DNA of 64,000 bases from Paenibacillus sabinae T27 (GCF_000612505.1 NZ_CP004078.1:4859001-4923000), one strand, 5' to 3'; shown: positions 25,014 to 34,059, counted from the stretch's first letter. Translations and numbers: made by a program. The notes: generated from the letters alone by a model not told the origin.

Positions 25014-26183
25014 TCACCCTTTATGGCTTAGATATTCAACAATTCGCCGGGCGGGAGCTTCCGCCTCATGGATTAAAGCGTCAATCCGCGTCTCCCGCTG
25101 TTCCCGCCAAGCCGCGCCGTCCTTCAGAAGCGTAACAATCTCACCGGCGAGGATTTCACTGTCCAAGGAAGCCGTTGTGCCGACGGGACGGCTGTCGATC
25201 CGGCTTAAAAAATGATCGATCTTGGGATCGTACGATATCCCGACCAGCGGCACGCGCCGTCCGGCGGCATAAATGAGGCTGTGCAGCCGCATGCCAAGCA
25301 GCACGCTGCATGCCCCGACTTCGCGCAGCATGGTCTGCGGATGGTCGGCTTCTTCGCTTAGGCTGACGGCGCTGCCGTTATCAGCGATATCGCCAAGCTT
25401 GTCCATACAGTATTTCGACGCCTCCGTATCGGAAGGAAGATGGAACGGCAGAAACCGCAGATGCACCGGAAGGGTGCGGCAGACCTGCCGCAAACCTTCC
25501 GCGATGGCATCCAGCTCCCGCTGGTCCTTCTCCCAGTAACGGACGGAGACACCGATGATCGGGAGATCCGGTCTCTCCAAGCCGGTATCGCCGCCGGAAT
25601 CCGCCACAGGCTGTCCCTTAATTGCGCGTCCGGGAGCCATTTCTTCCGGCAGCGTCAGACCCATGACGGGATCGGGCACCACCTGCACATCGGTCTGCCG
25701 AAGGCCCATGGACACTAGCAGTTTCCTGGATTGTTCGTCACGCACGGACACGTAGGCGCATTTGCGGAATACCGATTTGATCATTGGATGGAACAACTTC
25801 CGCTCGACCGGCCCGATTCCCTGGGCATAGATGAAGGTCGGTTTGCCCATCCATTGGGCGAGCTTGATAACGCCGAGATAATACGGAATCGATTTACCGC
25901 TGGTCACATCCTGCAGCAGGCTTCCTCCGCCGCTGATCAGACCCGAGCTTTCACCTATAGCCCGGCGAACCTCTGCCAGCTTCATGCGGTGCACCGCCTC
26001 GACGCCGTAAGTGGCGGAAGTCCATTCCGGATCGATGGACAATACAACCGGTTCAATCGATATCCCCGCCGCTTCGGATTGACGCTTCAAAGCGATCAGG
26101 ATCGATTGAAGCACCGCTTCATCTCCGCTGTTGCGGAAGCCGTAGTAACCGGAGAGCACTATTTTTTGAGCTGGGGCAGCCAT
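25014..26183 (-). CDS. csaB: Polysaccharide pyruvyl transferase CsaB
   Basis: CsaB adds pyruvyl ketals, from phosphoenolpyruvate, to ManNAc residues of the secondary cell-wall polymer; SLH domains bind this modified polymer. The product (389 residues from the ATG at 26183) has the PS_pyruv_trans features LSGYYGFRNSGDEAVL (about 11-26), ISGGGSLLQDVTSG (about 83-96), FIYAQGIGP (about 118) and LGMRLHSLIYAAGRRVP (about 305-321). AAGGA lies 11 bases before the chosen start; further upstream ATG/TTG codons are possible. It overlaps the end of the DUF5693 gene by 25 bases and is followed closely by tagA. The adjacent SLH proteins are its functional beneficiaries. Confidence 0.93.
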   Translation of the reverse strand: MAAPAQKIVLSGYYGFRNSGDEAVLQSILIALKRQSEAAGISIEPVVLSIDPEWTSATYGVEAVHRMKLAEVRRAIGESSGLISGGGSLLQDVTSGKSIPYYLGVIKLAQWMGKPTFIYAQGIGPVERKLFHPMIKSVFRKCAYVSVRDEQSRKLLVSMGLRQTDVQVVPDPVMGLTLPEEMAPGRAIKGQPVADSGGDTGLERPDLPIIGVSVRYWEKDQRELDAIAEGLRQVCRTLPVHLRFLPFHLPSDTEASKYCMDKLGDIADNGSAVSLSEEADHPQTMLREVGACSVLLGMRLHSLIYAAGRRVPLVGISYDPKIDHFLSRIDSRPVGTTASLDSEILAGEIVTLLKDGAAWREQRETRIDALIHEAEAPARRIVEYLSHKG

Positions 26184-28228
26184 CGTTTCAAACATCCTTC
26201 CGCAATTTGCCATACGATTACCGCGATCACGCCAATGATAAGCCCCAGGCCTAGTCCAAGCAGACCGCGGACAAGCGAAATCAGAACAGGCGAATGAATA
26301 TGCGCGAACGTATCCACCATGGAGAGCTGACCGATTACGGCAACAATCATTAGATAAGCGGCGTTCCGGTATTTAAGGGCCAGAAAAGAGCCAAGAATAA
26401 ACACAGGATGGGCGAGCAAAAACTCCTTGCTGCGCGGTCTCACGCCGAAGCTATTTTCCATAAAGTTCCGGAAGGCCAGCTCGTAGGAACTGGCGGTTCC
26501 GCTGTTCCCGGTACGGCTCAAATAATACAAGCCTATTATCCCGAGCACCCCAGCGGCAATAACCATCGCCAGCGTGACCGGCGTTCTTAACAGCTTGCCC
26601 GTTTTATTCAGGGCGAACTCGCCCCGGTACAAGAGCACATAAATGGCCACAAGCCCGATCGGAGCGATATGCAGCAGACTGACTCCCCTGAACTGGTTCA
26701 GCACCAGGCTGTAAGTAATATTATTCAGCAGGGCGATAACGAAAGGAACCGCACTGAGTGAGATTACGGCTGTCTTTACGTATAATACAAGGCTTTGAAC
26801 CAAGCGCCGCTGCGGATTCATGATTCCGTGCACGGCCCCGGAATGTCCTTCCCGCACCGTTGTCGATCCCTGAACGGCCAACTGGGGACCGGATCGGTTG
26901 ATTTTGCGAACGGCCAGCACCGTCGCAACGGTCGGAGCGCTGATGGCAACCGCAAGAGCGAGCGCTTGTTCAAACAGCACAGGTTTCACAAGCAGCAGCC
27001 CCGCGCTTCCGACCAATCCGAATGCCCAGGCCAAAAGCGTCAGCCACGGGATGAAATAAGAGATCATCAGCGACACCATCGCTACGGCTCCAATAACAGC
27101 GACCAGCTTGAAATAACGTTGGAACGGCGAGTCCACAACCTCGAAAGCGGTAGCTTGTCCCAGCGTAAAACCGTTGGCCTCGATCTTGTCGATCGCTCCA
27201 CCCTGCTCGCTCAGACTGGTCACCAAATTGTCCACCGAATCTTCAATCTGCGCCTTGGCGGTATTTCTTGTAGGGGCGGTGTTCAAGTACAGCATGCGGA
27301 TATTGCGGTCCTTGGTCGCGAGCGCAAAACGGTCGGCGATAACATCCGGCTTCAGCGTCGAATCGTTCTCGCTCAGTGAATACAACCGGGTCACATTGTA
27401 ATCGAGCAAATAGGCAAGCTTGTTGAACCCTTTTTGCTGCTCTTTAAGATTCTCGATGGTCGCTATGCCGATGCCATTCTGTTTCAACAGCTCCGCAAAG
27501 GAAGCAATGCTCTGCTTGTCCTCATTGTCATTAAACCCTTTGACCGAATCGCCTTCGAACAGGATTCTCTTGACTCCAAGGCTTTTAAACCGTTCAATCA
27601 GGCGATTCATCGCTTCTTCATTATAAGGAAGGGAGTCCACAAGTCGGGGAACGATATGGAATCCCTTATCATGCAGAGTTATGAGCGTTGACTCGTCCGG
27701 CGCCATCGGTTTTAACAGCGCATCCTCGACCGGCGTTTCAATAATCAGGCCCGGCTGGCCGCGAAAATTCCAATCCTTCACCGGAGTTCCAAGATTGTCA
27801 AACGTATCCCGAATCGTCGGCGCAAGCGCATCGGCATTGTCTTTGCTTGTAAAAAGCACATACGTATAATTCTCGTTCTCCGGAATGACGCCATCCGTCA
27901 AGTTGGCGATATCCTGCGCACCCCAATACATGACACGACGGGCTTTGCGGTAATCCTCAAGTGTGCTTTCATATACAGCCATGCTCTGTACGCCGGCTTC
28001 TTTAAGCCGGTCCAACTGCCGGGATATGTAGTCCTGCGGGTTCGCACGGTAGCTCGCGGCGTCCACGAGATCCCGATAATCGAATACAATTTCCACCGTC
28101 TTGGATGATTTCTCAGTCTGTAAACGGTCATAGACCACCGGCAAAGCTCCAATCAGGCCAATTACAACCACGATCCACAGCCATTTCCGGGAATTCAGGT
28201 TCCAACGCTGCCATTTGTGCTGCACCAA
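26159..28228 (-). CDS. DUF5693 family polytopic membrane protein
   Basis: A 689-residue membrane protein matching DUF5693, a family without an assigned function that I know of. One membrane segment near the N-terminus (LWIVVVIGLIGALPVVY, about 17-34) precedes a large external domain (about 40-365). That domain has alternating strand-helix units such as QDYISRQLDRLKEAGVQSMAVYES and RLIERFKSLGVKRILFEGD, suggesting a TIM-barrel-like fold. Ten or so further membrane segments fill the C-terminus (about 370-685). It starts at TTG (or the following GTG) behind GGAGGAG. It overlaps csaB, so a role in making, exporting or attaching the S-layer wall polymer is a reasonable inference. Confidence 0.8.
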   Translation of the reverse strand: MVQHKWQRWNLNSRKWLWIVVVIGLIGALPVVYDRLQTEKSSKTVEIVFDYRDLVDAASYRANPQDYISRQLDRLKEAGVQSMAVYESTLEDYRKARRVMYWGAQDIANLTDGVIPENENYTYVLFTSKDNADALAPTIRDTFDNLGTPVKDWNFRGQPGLIIETPVEDALLKPMAPDESTLITLHDKGFHIVPRLVDSLPYNEEAMNRLIERFKSLGVKRILFEGDSVKGFNDNEDKQSIASFAELLKQNGIGIATIENLKEQQKGFNKLAYLLDYNVTRLYSLSENDSTLKPDVIADRFALATKDRNIRMLYLNTAPTRNTAKAQIEDSVDNLVTSLSEQGGAIDKIEANGFTLGQATAFEVVDSPFQRYFKLVAVIGAVAMVSLMISYFIPWLTLLAWAFGLVGSAGLLLVKPVLFEQALALAVAISAPTVATVLAVRKINRSGPQLAVQGSTTVREGHSGAVHGIMNPQRRLVQSLVLYVKTAVISLSAVPFVIALLNNITYSLVLNQFRGVSLLHIAPIGLVAIYVLLYRGEFALNKTGKLLRTPVTLAMVIAAGVLGIIGLYYLSRTGNSGTASSYELAFRNFMENSFGVRPRSKEFLLAHPVFILGSFLALKYRNAAYLMIVAVIGQLSMVDTFAHIHSPVLISLVRGLLGLGLGLIIGVIAVIVWQIAEGCLKRWLPQLKK

Positions 28229-28330
28229 AAGCTCCTCCTCTTTCCATAAACGAATCTCTATACAGAAGACAACCCCACAAAGTAAGGACTTGGCTTCGAA
28301 GCCTGCTCATGTACTTTACGGGGTCCCCGA

Positions 28331-28377
28331 AAAAAGAAACGGCTTCGCCCTTCATATCGAAGAGCGGCACCCGTTTC
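28331..28377 (-). terminator. Terminator after pgcA, formed by a dispersed 52-bp repeat
   Basis: GAAACGG (28336-28342) pairs with CCGTTTC (28371-28377) and the minus strand then reads TTTTTTC. The hairpin is part of a 52-base element (28334-28385) with a second copy at 40794-40845. Confidence 0.75.
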
Positions 28378-28385
28378 CCGTAAAA
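28334..28385. repeat. 52-bp dispersed palindromic repeat, copy 1
   Basis: Begins AAGAAACGGCTTCGCC, has GAAGAG in the middle and ends with CGTTTC followed by CGTAAAA. The same blocks in the same order and overall length occur at 40794-40845 between atpG and atpD, with a variable loop. This suggests a small dispersed repeat rather than two independent hairpins. Confidence 0.65.
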
Positions 28386-28405
28386 GAGATTCAAATGATT
28401 CCTTA

Positions 28406-30130
28406 TTATTTACTCAAGCCGTCTACTCGTCCCATGACTTCCCCGGTGAGAGCGGCAACCTTCGATTTGGCATCCTCAAGCGACTCGCCGCGCACGGCGA
28501 AGTATACTTTAATCTTGGGCTCAGTGCCTGAAGGCCGCAGGCAGAACCAGGAGCCGTCGGCAAGCAGATATTTCAGCACATTCTCCTTCGGAAGTCCATT
28601 CAGCCCGAGAGAGTAATCCTGCACCTCGTTTACGCCAATACCCGCGATCTCTCTAGGCGGGTTCTGCCGCCAATCGCTCATGATGCCCTGGATTTGGGCG
28701 ACCCCGTCCTTGCCCTTGAGCGTGCGGGATTCCAGGCTTTCGAGAAAATAGCCGAACTGCTCATAGAGCTCCTGCAGCACGTCGTAAAGGGTCTTCCCTT
28801 GCGCTTTGTAGTAGGCTCCCGCTTCCGCGATCAGCATGGAGGCCAGAATTGCATCCTTATCGCGGGCATAGTTGCCTGCAAGATATCCATAGCTTTCCTC
28901 ATATCCGAACAGATATGTGTATTCGCCCGACGTTTCAAACTGCGTCATTTTTTCACCGATGTACTTGAAGCCCGTCAGCGTGTTAAACACCGTTGCCCCA
29001 TAATGACTGGCAACCGCGGCGCCCATTTCGCTCGTTACGATCGTCTTGACTACCGCGCCATTGCTAGGCAGCTTGCCCAGCTCTTGCAGCCGGCTCAAAT
29101 AGTAGTGGATCATCAGCGCGCCGGACTGGTTGCCGGACAGAACAACGAATTTCCCTTCCGGGTCGCGCACGACGGCGCCCATCCGGTCCGCGTCCGGGTC
29201 AGTTCCGATAAGCAGGTCGGCCCCAAGCTCCTCGCCCAGCTTGATCGCCAGCGTAAAGGCTTCCCGCTCCTCCGGGTTAGGCGATTTCACCGTGGAGAAT
29301 TCGGAATCCGGCTGTTCCTGCTCCGGCACTATAACCACGTCGGTAAAGCCAATCTTCTTCAGTACACTGCGCACCGGAAGATTGCCCGTTCCATGCAGCG
29401 GCGTATATACGATTTTGAATTTGCTTCCGAGACCGCCGGCAATGTCCGACTTGCCAACACTGACCGCCGCAACGGTATCGGTGTAGGCTTCGTCTTCCTT
29501 CTCGCCCAGCCAATGAAGAAGTCCGGCAGCTTCAGCCTCTTCCTTCACGGCGCGCTTCACGGCGTTAAAGGAATCGATCTGGAATATGTAGGATATCACC
29601 TTCTCGGCTTCATCCGGTACAAGCTGACCACCTTGAGCATTATATACTTTATACCCGTTGTATTCCGGAGGATTATGACTCGCCGTAATGACGACCCCGC
29701 CTGTAGCTTCCAGATGGCGCACGCTGAAGGACAGCTGCGGTGTGGAACGAAGAGAAGGATACAAATAAGCTTCGATTCCGTTGCCTGCCAGAACCAGCGC
29801 GGTTTCCAGCGCGAACTCTGGGGAGAAGCGGCGGGAGTCATGAGCAATAACTACAGATGGACGGCCCTCGCCTTTATGCTGCTCCAATATAAAATTGGCG
29901 AAACCTTGAGTTGCTCTTGCTATCGTATAGCGGTTCATCCGGTTGCTTCCTGCGCCGATCACGCCGCGCAAGCCGCCTGTTCCGAATTCCAAATCCCGGT
30001 AGAAACGTTCTTCCAGTTCCTGCGGATCATTTTCCAGCGCCCGAAGCTCCTGCTTGGTGGTCTCGTCAATCGATGGATCTTGCAGCCAGCGTTCCAGGGT
30101 TTCTGCAGCTTTTGGACTCAATTGGGTCAT
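28406..30130 (-). CDS. pgcA: Phosphoglucomutase/phosphomannomutase (alpha-phosphohexomutase)
   Basis: Interconverts glucose-6-phosphate and glucose-1-phosphate, feeding UDP-glucose for glycolipids and wall polymers. The 574-residue product has the four family signatures: the active serine loop TASHNPPEYNGYK (about 144-156), metal-binding GTDPDADRMGAV (about 305-316), sugar-binding GYEESYGYLAG (about 400-410) and phosphate-binding RPSGTEPKIKVY (about 540). Length fits PgcA of B. subtilis (581). ATG follows AAGGAGAG. It sits between fabZ and the DUF5693 gene and ends with its own terminator. Confidence 0.95.
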   Translation of the reverse strand: MTQLSPKAAETLERWLQDPSIDETTKQELRALENDPQELEERFYRDLEFGTGGLRGVIGAGSNRMNRYTIARATQGFANFILEQHKGEGRPSVVIAHDSRRFSPEFALETALVLAGNGIEAYLYPSLRSTPQLSFSVRHLEATGGVVITASHNPPEYNGYKVYNAQGGQLVPDEAEKVISYIFQIDSFNAVKRAVKEEAEAAGLLHWLGEKEDEAYTDTVAAVSVGKSDIAGGLGSKFKIVYTPLHGTGNLPVRSVLKKIGFTDVVIVPEQEQPDSEFSTVKSPNPEEREAFTLAIKLGEELGADLLIGTDPDADRMGAVVRDPEGKFVVLSGNQSGALMIHYYLSRLQELGKLPSNGAVVKTIVTSEMGAAVASHYGATVFNTLTGFKYIGEKMTQFETSGEYTYLFGYEESYGYLAGNYARDKDAILASMLIAEAGAYYKAQGKTLYDVLQELYEQFGYFLESLESRTLKGKDGVAQIQGIMSDWRQNPPREIAGIGVNEVQDYSLGLNGLPKENVLKYLLADGSWFCLRPSGTEPKIKVYFAVRGESLEDAKSKVAALTGEVMGRVDGLSK

Positions 30131-30158
30131 AAAAAATCTCTCCTTCTTCAGGTATGAT

Positions 30159-30581
30159 TTAATTCAGCGCAAACATAATTTCGCCTTCGGCCACAACTTT
30201 GTCTTCCACTTTGGCAACTGCTTTCCCTTTGCCGATACTTCCTTTAAGACGCGTAATTTCCACTTCGAGCTTCAGGGTATCCCCCGGCACTACCTGTCCG
30301 CGGAAACGGAAACCGTCCAGACCCGCCAAAAAGCCGATTTTGCCGCGGTTGGCTTCCACGCCCAGGATCGCTACTGCCCCAACCTGCGCGAGAGCCTCCG
30401 TAATCAGCACGCCGGGCATAACGGGGTAGCCTGGAAAGTGCCCTGTAAAAAAGGGCTCATTCACCGTGACATTCTTAATGCCTACAGCCCGTTTCCCCAT
30501 TTCAATTTCGATGATTTTGTCCACCAGCAGAAAAGGGGGACGATGGGGGATAATTTCCTGAATTTGATTGACATCCAACAT
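30159..30581 (-). CDS. fabZ: 3-hydroxyacyl-[acyl-carrier-protein] dehydratase FabZ
   Basis: FabZ dehydrates beta-hydroxyacyl-ACP in fatty acid elongation. The start at 30581 ([17 protein letters not shown], 140 residues) follows GAAGGAG and matches family length; the open frame upstream is not coding. The hot-dog-fold active site is visible as [17 protein letters not shown] (about 48-64), with catalytic His in GHFP and Glu in ITEALAQ. fabZ also follows flhP in B. subtilis. A structured leader of about 200 bases lies upstream. Confidence 0.96.
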   Translation of the reverse strand: MLDVNQIQEIIPHRPPFLLVDKIIEIEMGKRAVGIKNVTVNEPFFTGHFPGYPVMPGVLITEALAQVGAVAILGVEANRGKIGFLAGLDGFRFRGQVVPGDTLKLEVEITRLKGSIGKGKAVAKVEDKVVAEGEIMFALN

Positions 30582-30800
30582 GTAACCTTGCTCCTTCCGG
30601 TTCGAGAGAAGGGCTTTGAAAACAGCCTCTCTTTGGTAAAGGCCTCTTATTCCCGCCGGCATGCATAAATAAAGCTCCCTTTGGCAAGAACTATACTTAT
30701 CCTTCACCAGCTGCAGAAGTGGAGGTTGAGATAAGGGGCTTCTCCCGCTGGATAAGCGGAGAGGGGCCCTTTTTGATCTCCAAAGCCCCCAATCATTATA
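30582..30800 (-). promoter_or_regulatory. Promoter and structured leader of fabZ
   Basis: A TATAAT box lies at 30795-30800 on the minus strand; its -35 region is poor. The predicted leader is about 200 nucleotides, with an imperfect GC-rich hairpin at 30733-30772 and a second one (AGAG.GGCT / AGCC..CTCT) just upstream of the ribosome binding site. No T-box, riboswitch or FapR-type operator was recognised. Confidence 0.4.
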
Positions 30801-30815
30801 CATTTTCCAGTATAA

Positions 30816-30851
30816 AAAAGAAAACTCCCTTGTACAAGTGTACAAGAGAGT
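30816..30851 (-). terminator. Intrinsic terminator of the flhO-flhP-epuA transcript
   Basis: ACTC.CTTGTACA / TGTACAAG.GAGT stem (30824-30851) followed on the minus strand by TTCTTTTTT, 16 bases after the epuA stop. Confidence 0.9.
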
Positions 30852-30866
30852 GCATTATCCTGGTCT

Positions 30867-31106
30867 TTACGGAGCAAACACCAGATCGTATACATGCTTC
30901 CAGGTGCTCCATTGGAACACATCACTCCATTCCTTATGGCCGAGGACGACGTAACCAGCTGTCAGACCGCCGCCCAGGGATAGCACCAGCAGCAAAGGAA
31001 TCAGAAACCATTGAATGATTGTCCATTTCGATCGTTTGCGCCTGATCGGCGCATTCTCTTCGGTCTGCTGTTCTTGTTTCAAACGATCTTCTTTCAGACG
31101 GCTCAT
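30867..31106 (-). CDS. EpuA-family small membrane protein (often labelled RNA polymerase subunit beta)
   Basis: A 79-residue protein with a charged N-terminus (residues 1-29), one membrane segment (TIIQWFLIPLLLVLSLGGGLTAGYVVLG, about 30-56) and a short external tail ending DVFQWSTWKHVYDLVFAP. This is the EpuA (PF11772) layout. Automatic annotation often calls the family a DNA-directed RNA polymerase subunit beta; nothing here supports an RNA polymerase role. The last gene of the flhO-flhP transcript, it starts eight bases after flhP and is followed by a strong terminator. Confidence 0.75.
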   Translation of the reverse strand: MSRLKEDRLKQEQQTEENAPIRRKRSKWTIIQWFLIPLLLVLSLGGGLTAGYVVLGHKEWSDVFQWSTWKHVYDLVFAP

Positions 31107-31114
31107 TCCTTCAC

Positions 31115-31936
31115 CTACCCGCGCATATTATTTGCCAGACCAAGCATTTGGTCTCCGGAGGAAAGGGCTTTGGCGGCAAGCTGATACGTGCGCTGAATCT
31201 GCAGCATTTCCGTCATTTCTTTGTTCAGATCCACATTGGACTGTTCAATCCAGCCCGACCGAACGGCCACTCCAGCCTGCTCACCGGGTCTTCGTTGCAC
31301 GAAAGCTTGTCCCGCCGTCACGCCGCCCGCAAGGACAAACCTTCCTCCGTCCACCGCTTGCAATACCTCGCTATTCTTTGGTTCGACCAGCATCAGACGA
31401 CCTGCTAAAGCCGGCGGATCGTTCTCGTTACGCTTCATCCATACATTGCCTGCCTCGTCAAAGGCCACGCTTGTCCCCGCTTGAACCGTTAGCGGATTCC
31501 CCTGGGTGTTCAGCACCGGATTGCCCGTATTGTCCACCAGCATCATATTGGCCGGATTGGTATTATCGGGCGTAAAATGGAAATCCCCCTGACGGGTATA
31601 CGTCGTTTCGCCGTCCACTTGAACGGCGAACAAGCCGTTTCCTTGAAGCGCCAAGTCGCTGGGATTGCCGGTTTCCTTCAGCGCTCCCTGCTCCCAGCTC
31701 ATGGTGATCCGGGGTATCCGCATCCCGAAGCCGAGATCAAAGCCGAGCGGCATGGTACGTCCCGCCAGCTCGTACTCCTTCGACTGCTGCTGAACCCGGG
31801 TCAGCACATCTTCAAAATTACCTTCCTTGCTCTTATAGCCTGCCGTATTGACGTTGGCGATATTATCGGCGATAAGATCGAGCCGCTGCTGAAGGGCGCC
31901 CATGGAGACGGCCGCGCCAATCGTGGAATTGTTCAT
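31115..31936 (-). CDS. flhP: Flagellar hook-basal body protein FlhP
   Basis: A FlgE/FlgG-like axial protein of the rod-hook. The 273-residue product has the N-terminal motif DNIANVNTAGYKSKEGNF (about 24-41), the central FlgG-like segment (LALQGNGLFAVQ) and the C-terminal helix EMTEMLQIQRTYQLAAKALSS (about 236-256) that forms the inner axial tube. ATG follows GGAGGTTAAG. It lies 14 bases after flhO; both follow mbl as in B. subtilis, away from the main flagellar operon. Confidence 0.93.
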   Translation of the reverse strand: MNNSTIGAAVSMGALQQRLDLIADNIANVNTAGYKSKEGNFEDVLTRVQQQSKEYELAGRTMPLGFDLGFGMRIPRITMSWEQGALKETGNPSDLALQGNGLFAVQVDGETTYTRQGDFHFTPDNTNPANMMLVDNTGNPVLNTQGNPLTVQAGTSVAFDEAGNVWMKRNENDPPALAGRLMLVEPKNSEVLQAVDGGRFVLAGGVTAGQAFVQRRPGEQAGVAVRSGWIEQSNVDLNKEMTEMLQIQRTYQLAAKALSSGDQMLGLANNMRG

Positions 31937-31950
31937 CGATCCTTAACCTC

Positions 31951-32826
31951 CTATACTCTGCCGACATCGTTGACGGCCTTTTGCAGGCTGCTGTCGTAGA
32001 ACTGGATAACCTTCTGGTTCGCTTCGTATGCCCGGAAAGCCGCGTTCAGATCCACAGCTGCCTGTGTTGCATCAACATTGGAGCCTTCAATGTATCCTTG
32101 GCGGACCTGCATATTATCTCCCGCATTCGCATAACGCACTCCCGCAGCTGCAGCATCGTCGACGTGAAAGACACCATTTCCGTCACGCACCAGTTCCTGC
32201 GGCCTGGTAACGATACTGATTCCGAGGCGAGCGCCGGATGGAGCGCCGGTCGAGGCATCAAGAAGATTGCCTTCCCCGTCCACCTTCAGGTCGCCCTCCG
32301 TACCACTCAGTATCACCGGTTGACCATTCGTACCAAGCACCTTGTACCCACCGGAACTCAGCAGTTCACCCGCCGGACTTACGTTAAAGCTGCCGTTTCG
32401 CGTAAAGAACGTGTTTCCATCGTTATCTTGAACCGTAAAAAAAGCCTGCGGCTGGTAAATCGTTTCGCCTTGATTGCTGATATATTTGCCGGAGCCGTCA
32501 AAAACGATATTCCCTCCCGTGGCCGGATCGGTCAGACGCAGATCGGCAGACAGCGCAAAATCCGTGGTCTTGCCGCTCTCAATCAAATCGCCTTGCAGAT
32601 ACTTGGATATGGACTGCTCGGCGAACACGCCCGTGTTCATTCTGCCGATCGGCTTCATCGTTCCGCGCTCCATAGAGGAGATCAGCACTTCCGGGAAGGA
32701 ATGGCTGACGCTTTCGACCTGCTTGTACCCCGTCGTATTCAGATTGGCTATATTTTGCGTAGCCGTATCGTGTCTGCGCTGCTGTGTCACCATGCCGGCC
32801 GCCGCCGTATATAACCCTCTTATCAT
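31951..32826 (-). CDS. flhO: Flagellar hook-basal body protein FlhO
   Basis: Paralogue of FlhP and FlgG, predicted to form part of the distal rod. The 291-residue product begins MIRGLYTAAAGMVTQQRRHD, has the family motif QNIANLNTTGYKQ (about 24-36) and the C-terminal helix VDLNAAFRAYEANQKVIQFYDSS. ATG follows AAGGGG. It is the first gene of an flhO-flhP-epuA unit, directly downstream of mbl. Confidence 0.93.
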   Translation of the reverse strand: MIRGLYTAAAGMVTQQRRHDTATQNIANLNTTGYKQVESVSHSFPEVLISSMERGTMKPIGRMNTGVFAEQSISKYLQGDLIESGKTTDFALSADLRLTDPATGGNIVFDGSGKYISNQGETIYQPQAFFTVQDNDGNTFFTRNGSFNVSPAGELLSSGGYKVLGTNGQPVILSGTEGDLKVDGEGNLLDASTGAPSGARLGISIVTRPQELVRDGNGVFHVDDAAAAGVRYANAGDNMQVRQGYIEGSNVDATQAAVDLNAAFRAYEANQKVIQFYDSSLQKAVNDVGRV

Positions 32827-32931
32827 AAAAGGCGTTTCCCCTTCCTAAGAACCGCAAAAGCCCGAATTCCAATTGATAAACCTATACCTGAACCCTATTC
32901 CGTGTATACCGATACCTTATATATCGGCTGA

Positions 32932-33930
32932 TTAAAACTTTTTCTTAACAACCTTATCCAAATGATCCAGCAAAATGCCCGTTCCCTTCACAACGCAGTG
33001 CATCGGGTCTTCCGCTACCCAAACCGGCACGTGCAGCTCTTCGGAGAGCAGCTCGGTAATTCCGGTCAGCAGCGCACCTCCGCCAGTCAGCACGACGCCG
33101 CGGTCAATGATATCGGCCGACAGCTCCGGAGGGGTCCGTTCCAGCACCGTCTTCGCCGCAACCACAATGGACGATACCGGGTCCCAAAGCGCCTCCTGCA
33201 CCTCTGCCGACGTAATCGTCAAAGTCTGGGGAAGCCCGGTCACCATATCGCGGCCGCGGATATCCATTTCCGCCTGCGTGCCGCCGGGACGCACGTTGCC
33301 GATCGCAAGCTTGATGTCTTCCGCCGTCCGCTCACCGATGAGCAGCTTATACTTTTGCTTGATATATTTTAAAATGGATTCGTCGAACTTGTCCCCCGCA
33401 ACTTTAATGGAGGAGGCGGTAACGACGTCGCCCATCGATAATACGGCTACATCCGTCGTTCCGCCGCCGATGTCGACGACCATATTTCCGCTCGGTTGAT
33501 AAATATCCATGCCCGCTCCGATCGCCGCGGCTTTGGGTTCTTCTTCCATGAAGACTTCCTTCGCCCCGCTGCGCTCGGCCGCTTCCCGGATCGATTTCTG
33601 CTCAACAGACGTAATATTCGTAGGGGCGCAGATCAAGATGCGGGGACGAGAATACCAGGTGCGGCCTCCAACGCGGTCGATGAAATACTTCAGCATCGTT
33701 TCCGTAATTTCAAAATCGGCGATGACGCCATCCCGGAGCGGACGAATCGTCGAGATATTGCCTGGTGTACGGCCGACCATACGGCGCGCCTGCTCTCCCA
33801 CCGCAAGGACCTTCTTCGTGTCGCTTTCAAGCGTGACCACGGAAGGCTCATCCAGAACGACTCCTTTTCCTTTAACATGAATAAGCACATTAGCTGTGCC
33901 GAGATCGATTCCGATGTCCTTGCTAAGCAT
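32932..33930 (-). CDS. mbl: MreB-like actin homologue Mbl, cell-shape determinant
   Basis: Forms membrane-associated filaments that direct lateral wall synthesis. The 332-residue product has the actin-fold nucleotide motifs: phosphate-1 DIGIDLGTANVLIH (5-18), phosphate-2 VVDIGGGTTDVAVLS (about 156-170) and the adenosine motif VVLTGGGALLTGI (about 280). Its place between spoIIID and flhO matches mbl rather than mreB of B. subtilis, which is with mreC and minCD. Length is normal. Confidence 0.95.
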   Translation of the reverse strand: MLSKDIGIDLGTANVLIHVKGKGVVLDEPSVVTLESDTKKVLAVGEQARRMVGRTPGNISTIRPLRDGVIADFEITETMLKYFIDRVGGRTWYSRPRILICAPTNITSVEQKSIREAAERSGAKEVFMEEEPKAAAIGAGMDIYQPSGNMVVDIGGGTTDVAVLSMGDVVTASSIKVAGDKFDESILKYIKQKYKLLIGERTAEDIKLAIGNVRPGGTQAEMDIRGRDMVTGLPQTLTITSAEVQEALWDPVSSIVVAAKTVLERTPPELSADIIDRGVVLTGGGALLTGITELLSEELHVPVWVAEDPMHCVVKGTGILLDHLDKVVKKKF

Positions 33931-34059
33931 AATGAAAGAGCCCCCAAAGTATTATTTTAGACTAAGAAAAATGAGTTAGTGCCAAATTTTAAATTACCAT
34001 ACTTTAGGGGGGGAATTCAATGGATTCTGTCTGAAAATCACTTTAAAAATCCGATAATA

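Noticed and set aside
28694..30157. Long plus-strand open frame (487 codons) opposite pgcA
   Set aside because: The minus strand encodes a full phosphohexomutase with all catalytic motifs; the antisense frame has no recognisable motif or ribosome binding site.
30733..30776. Plus-strand intrinsic terminator with T5
   Set aside because: No plus-strand gene ends here; the stem is imperfect. Kept only as part of the fabZ leader observation.
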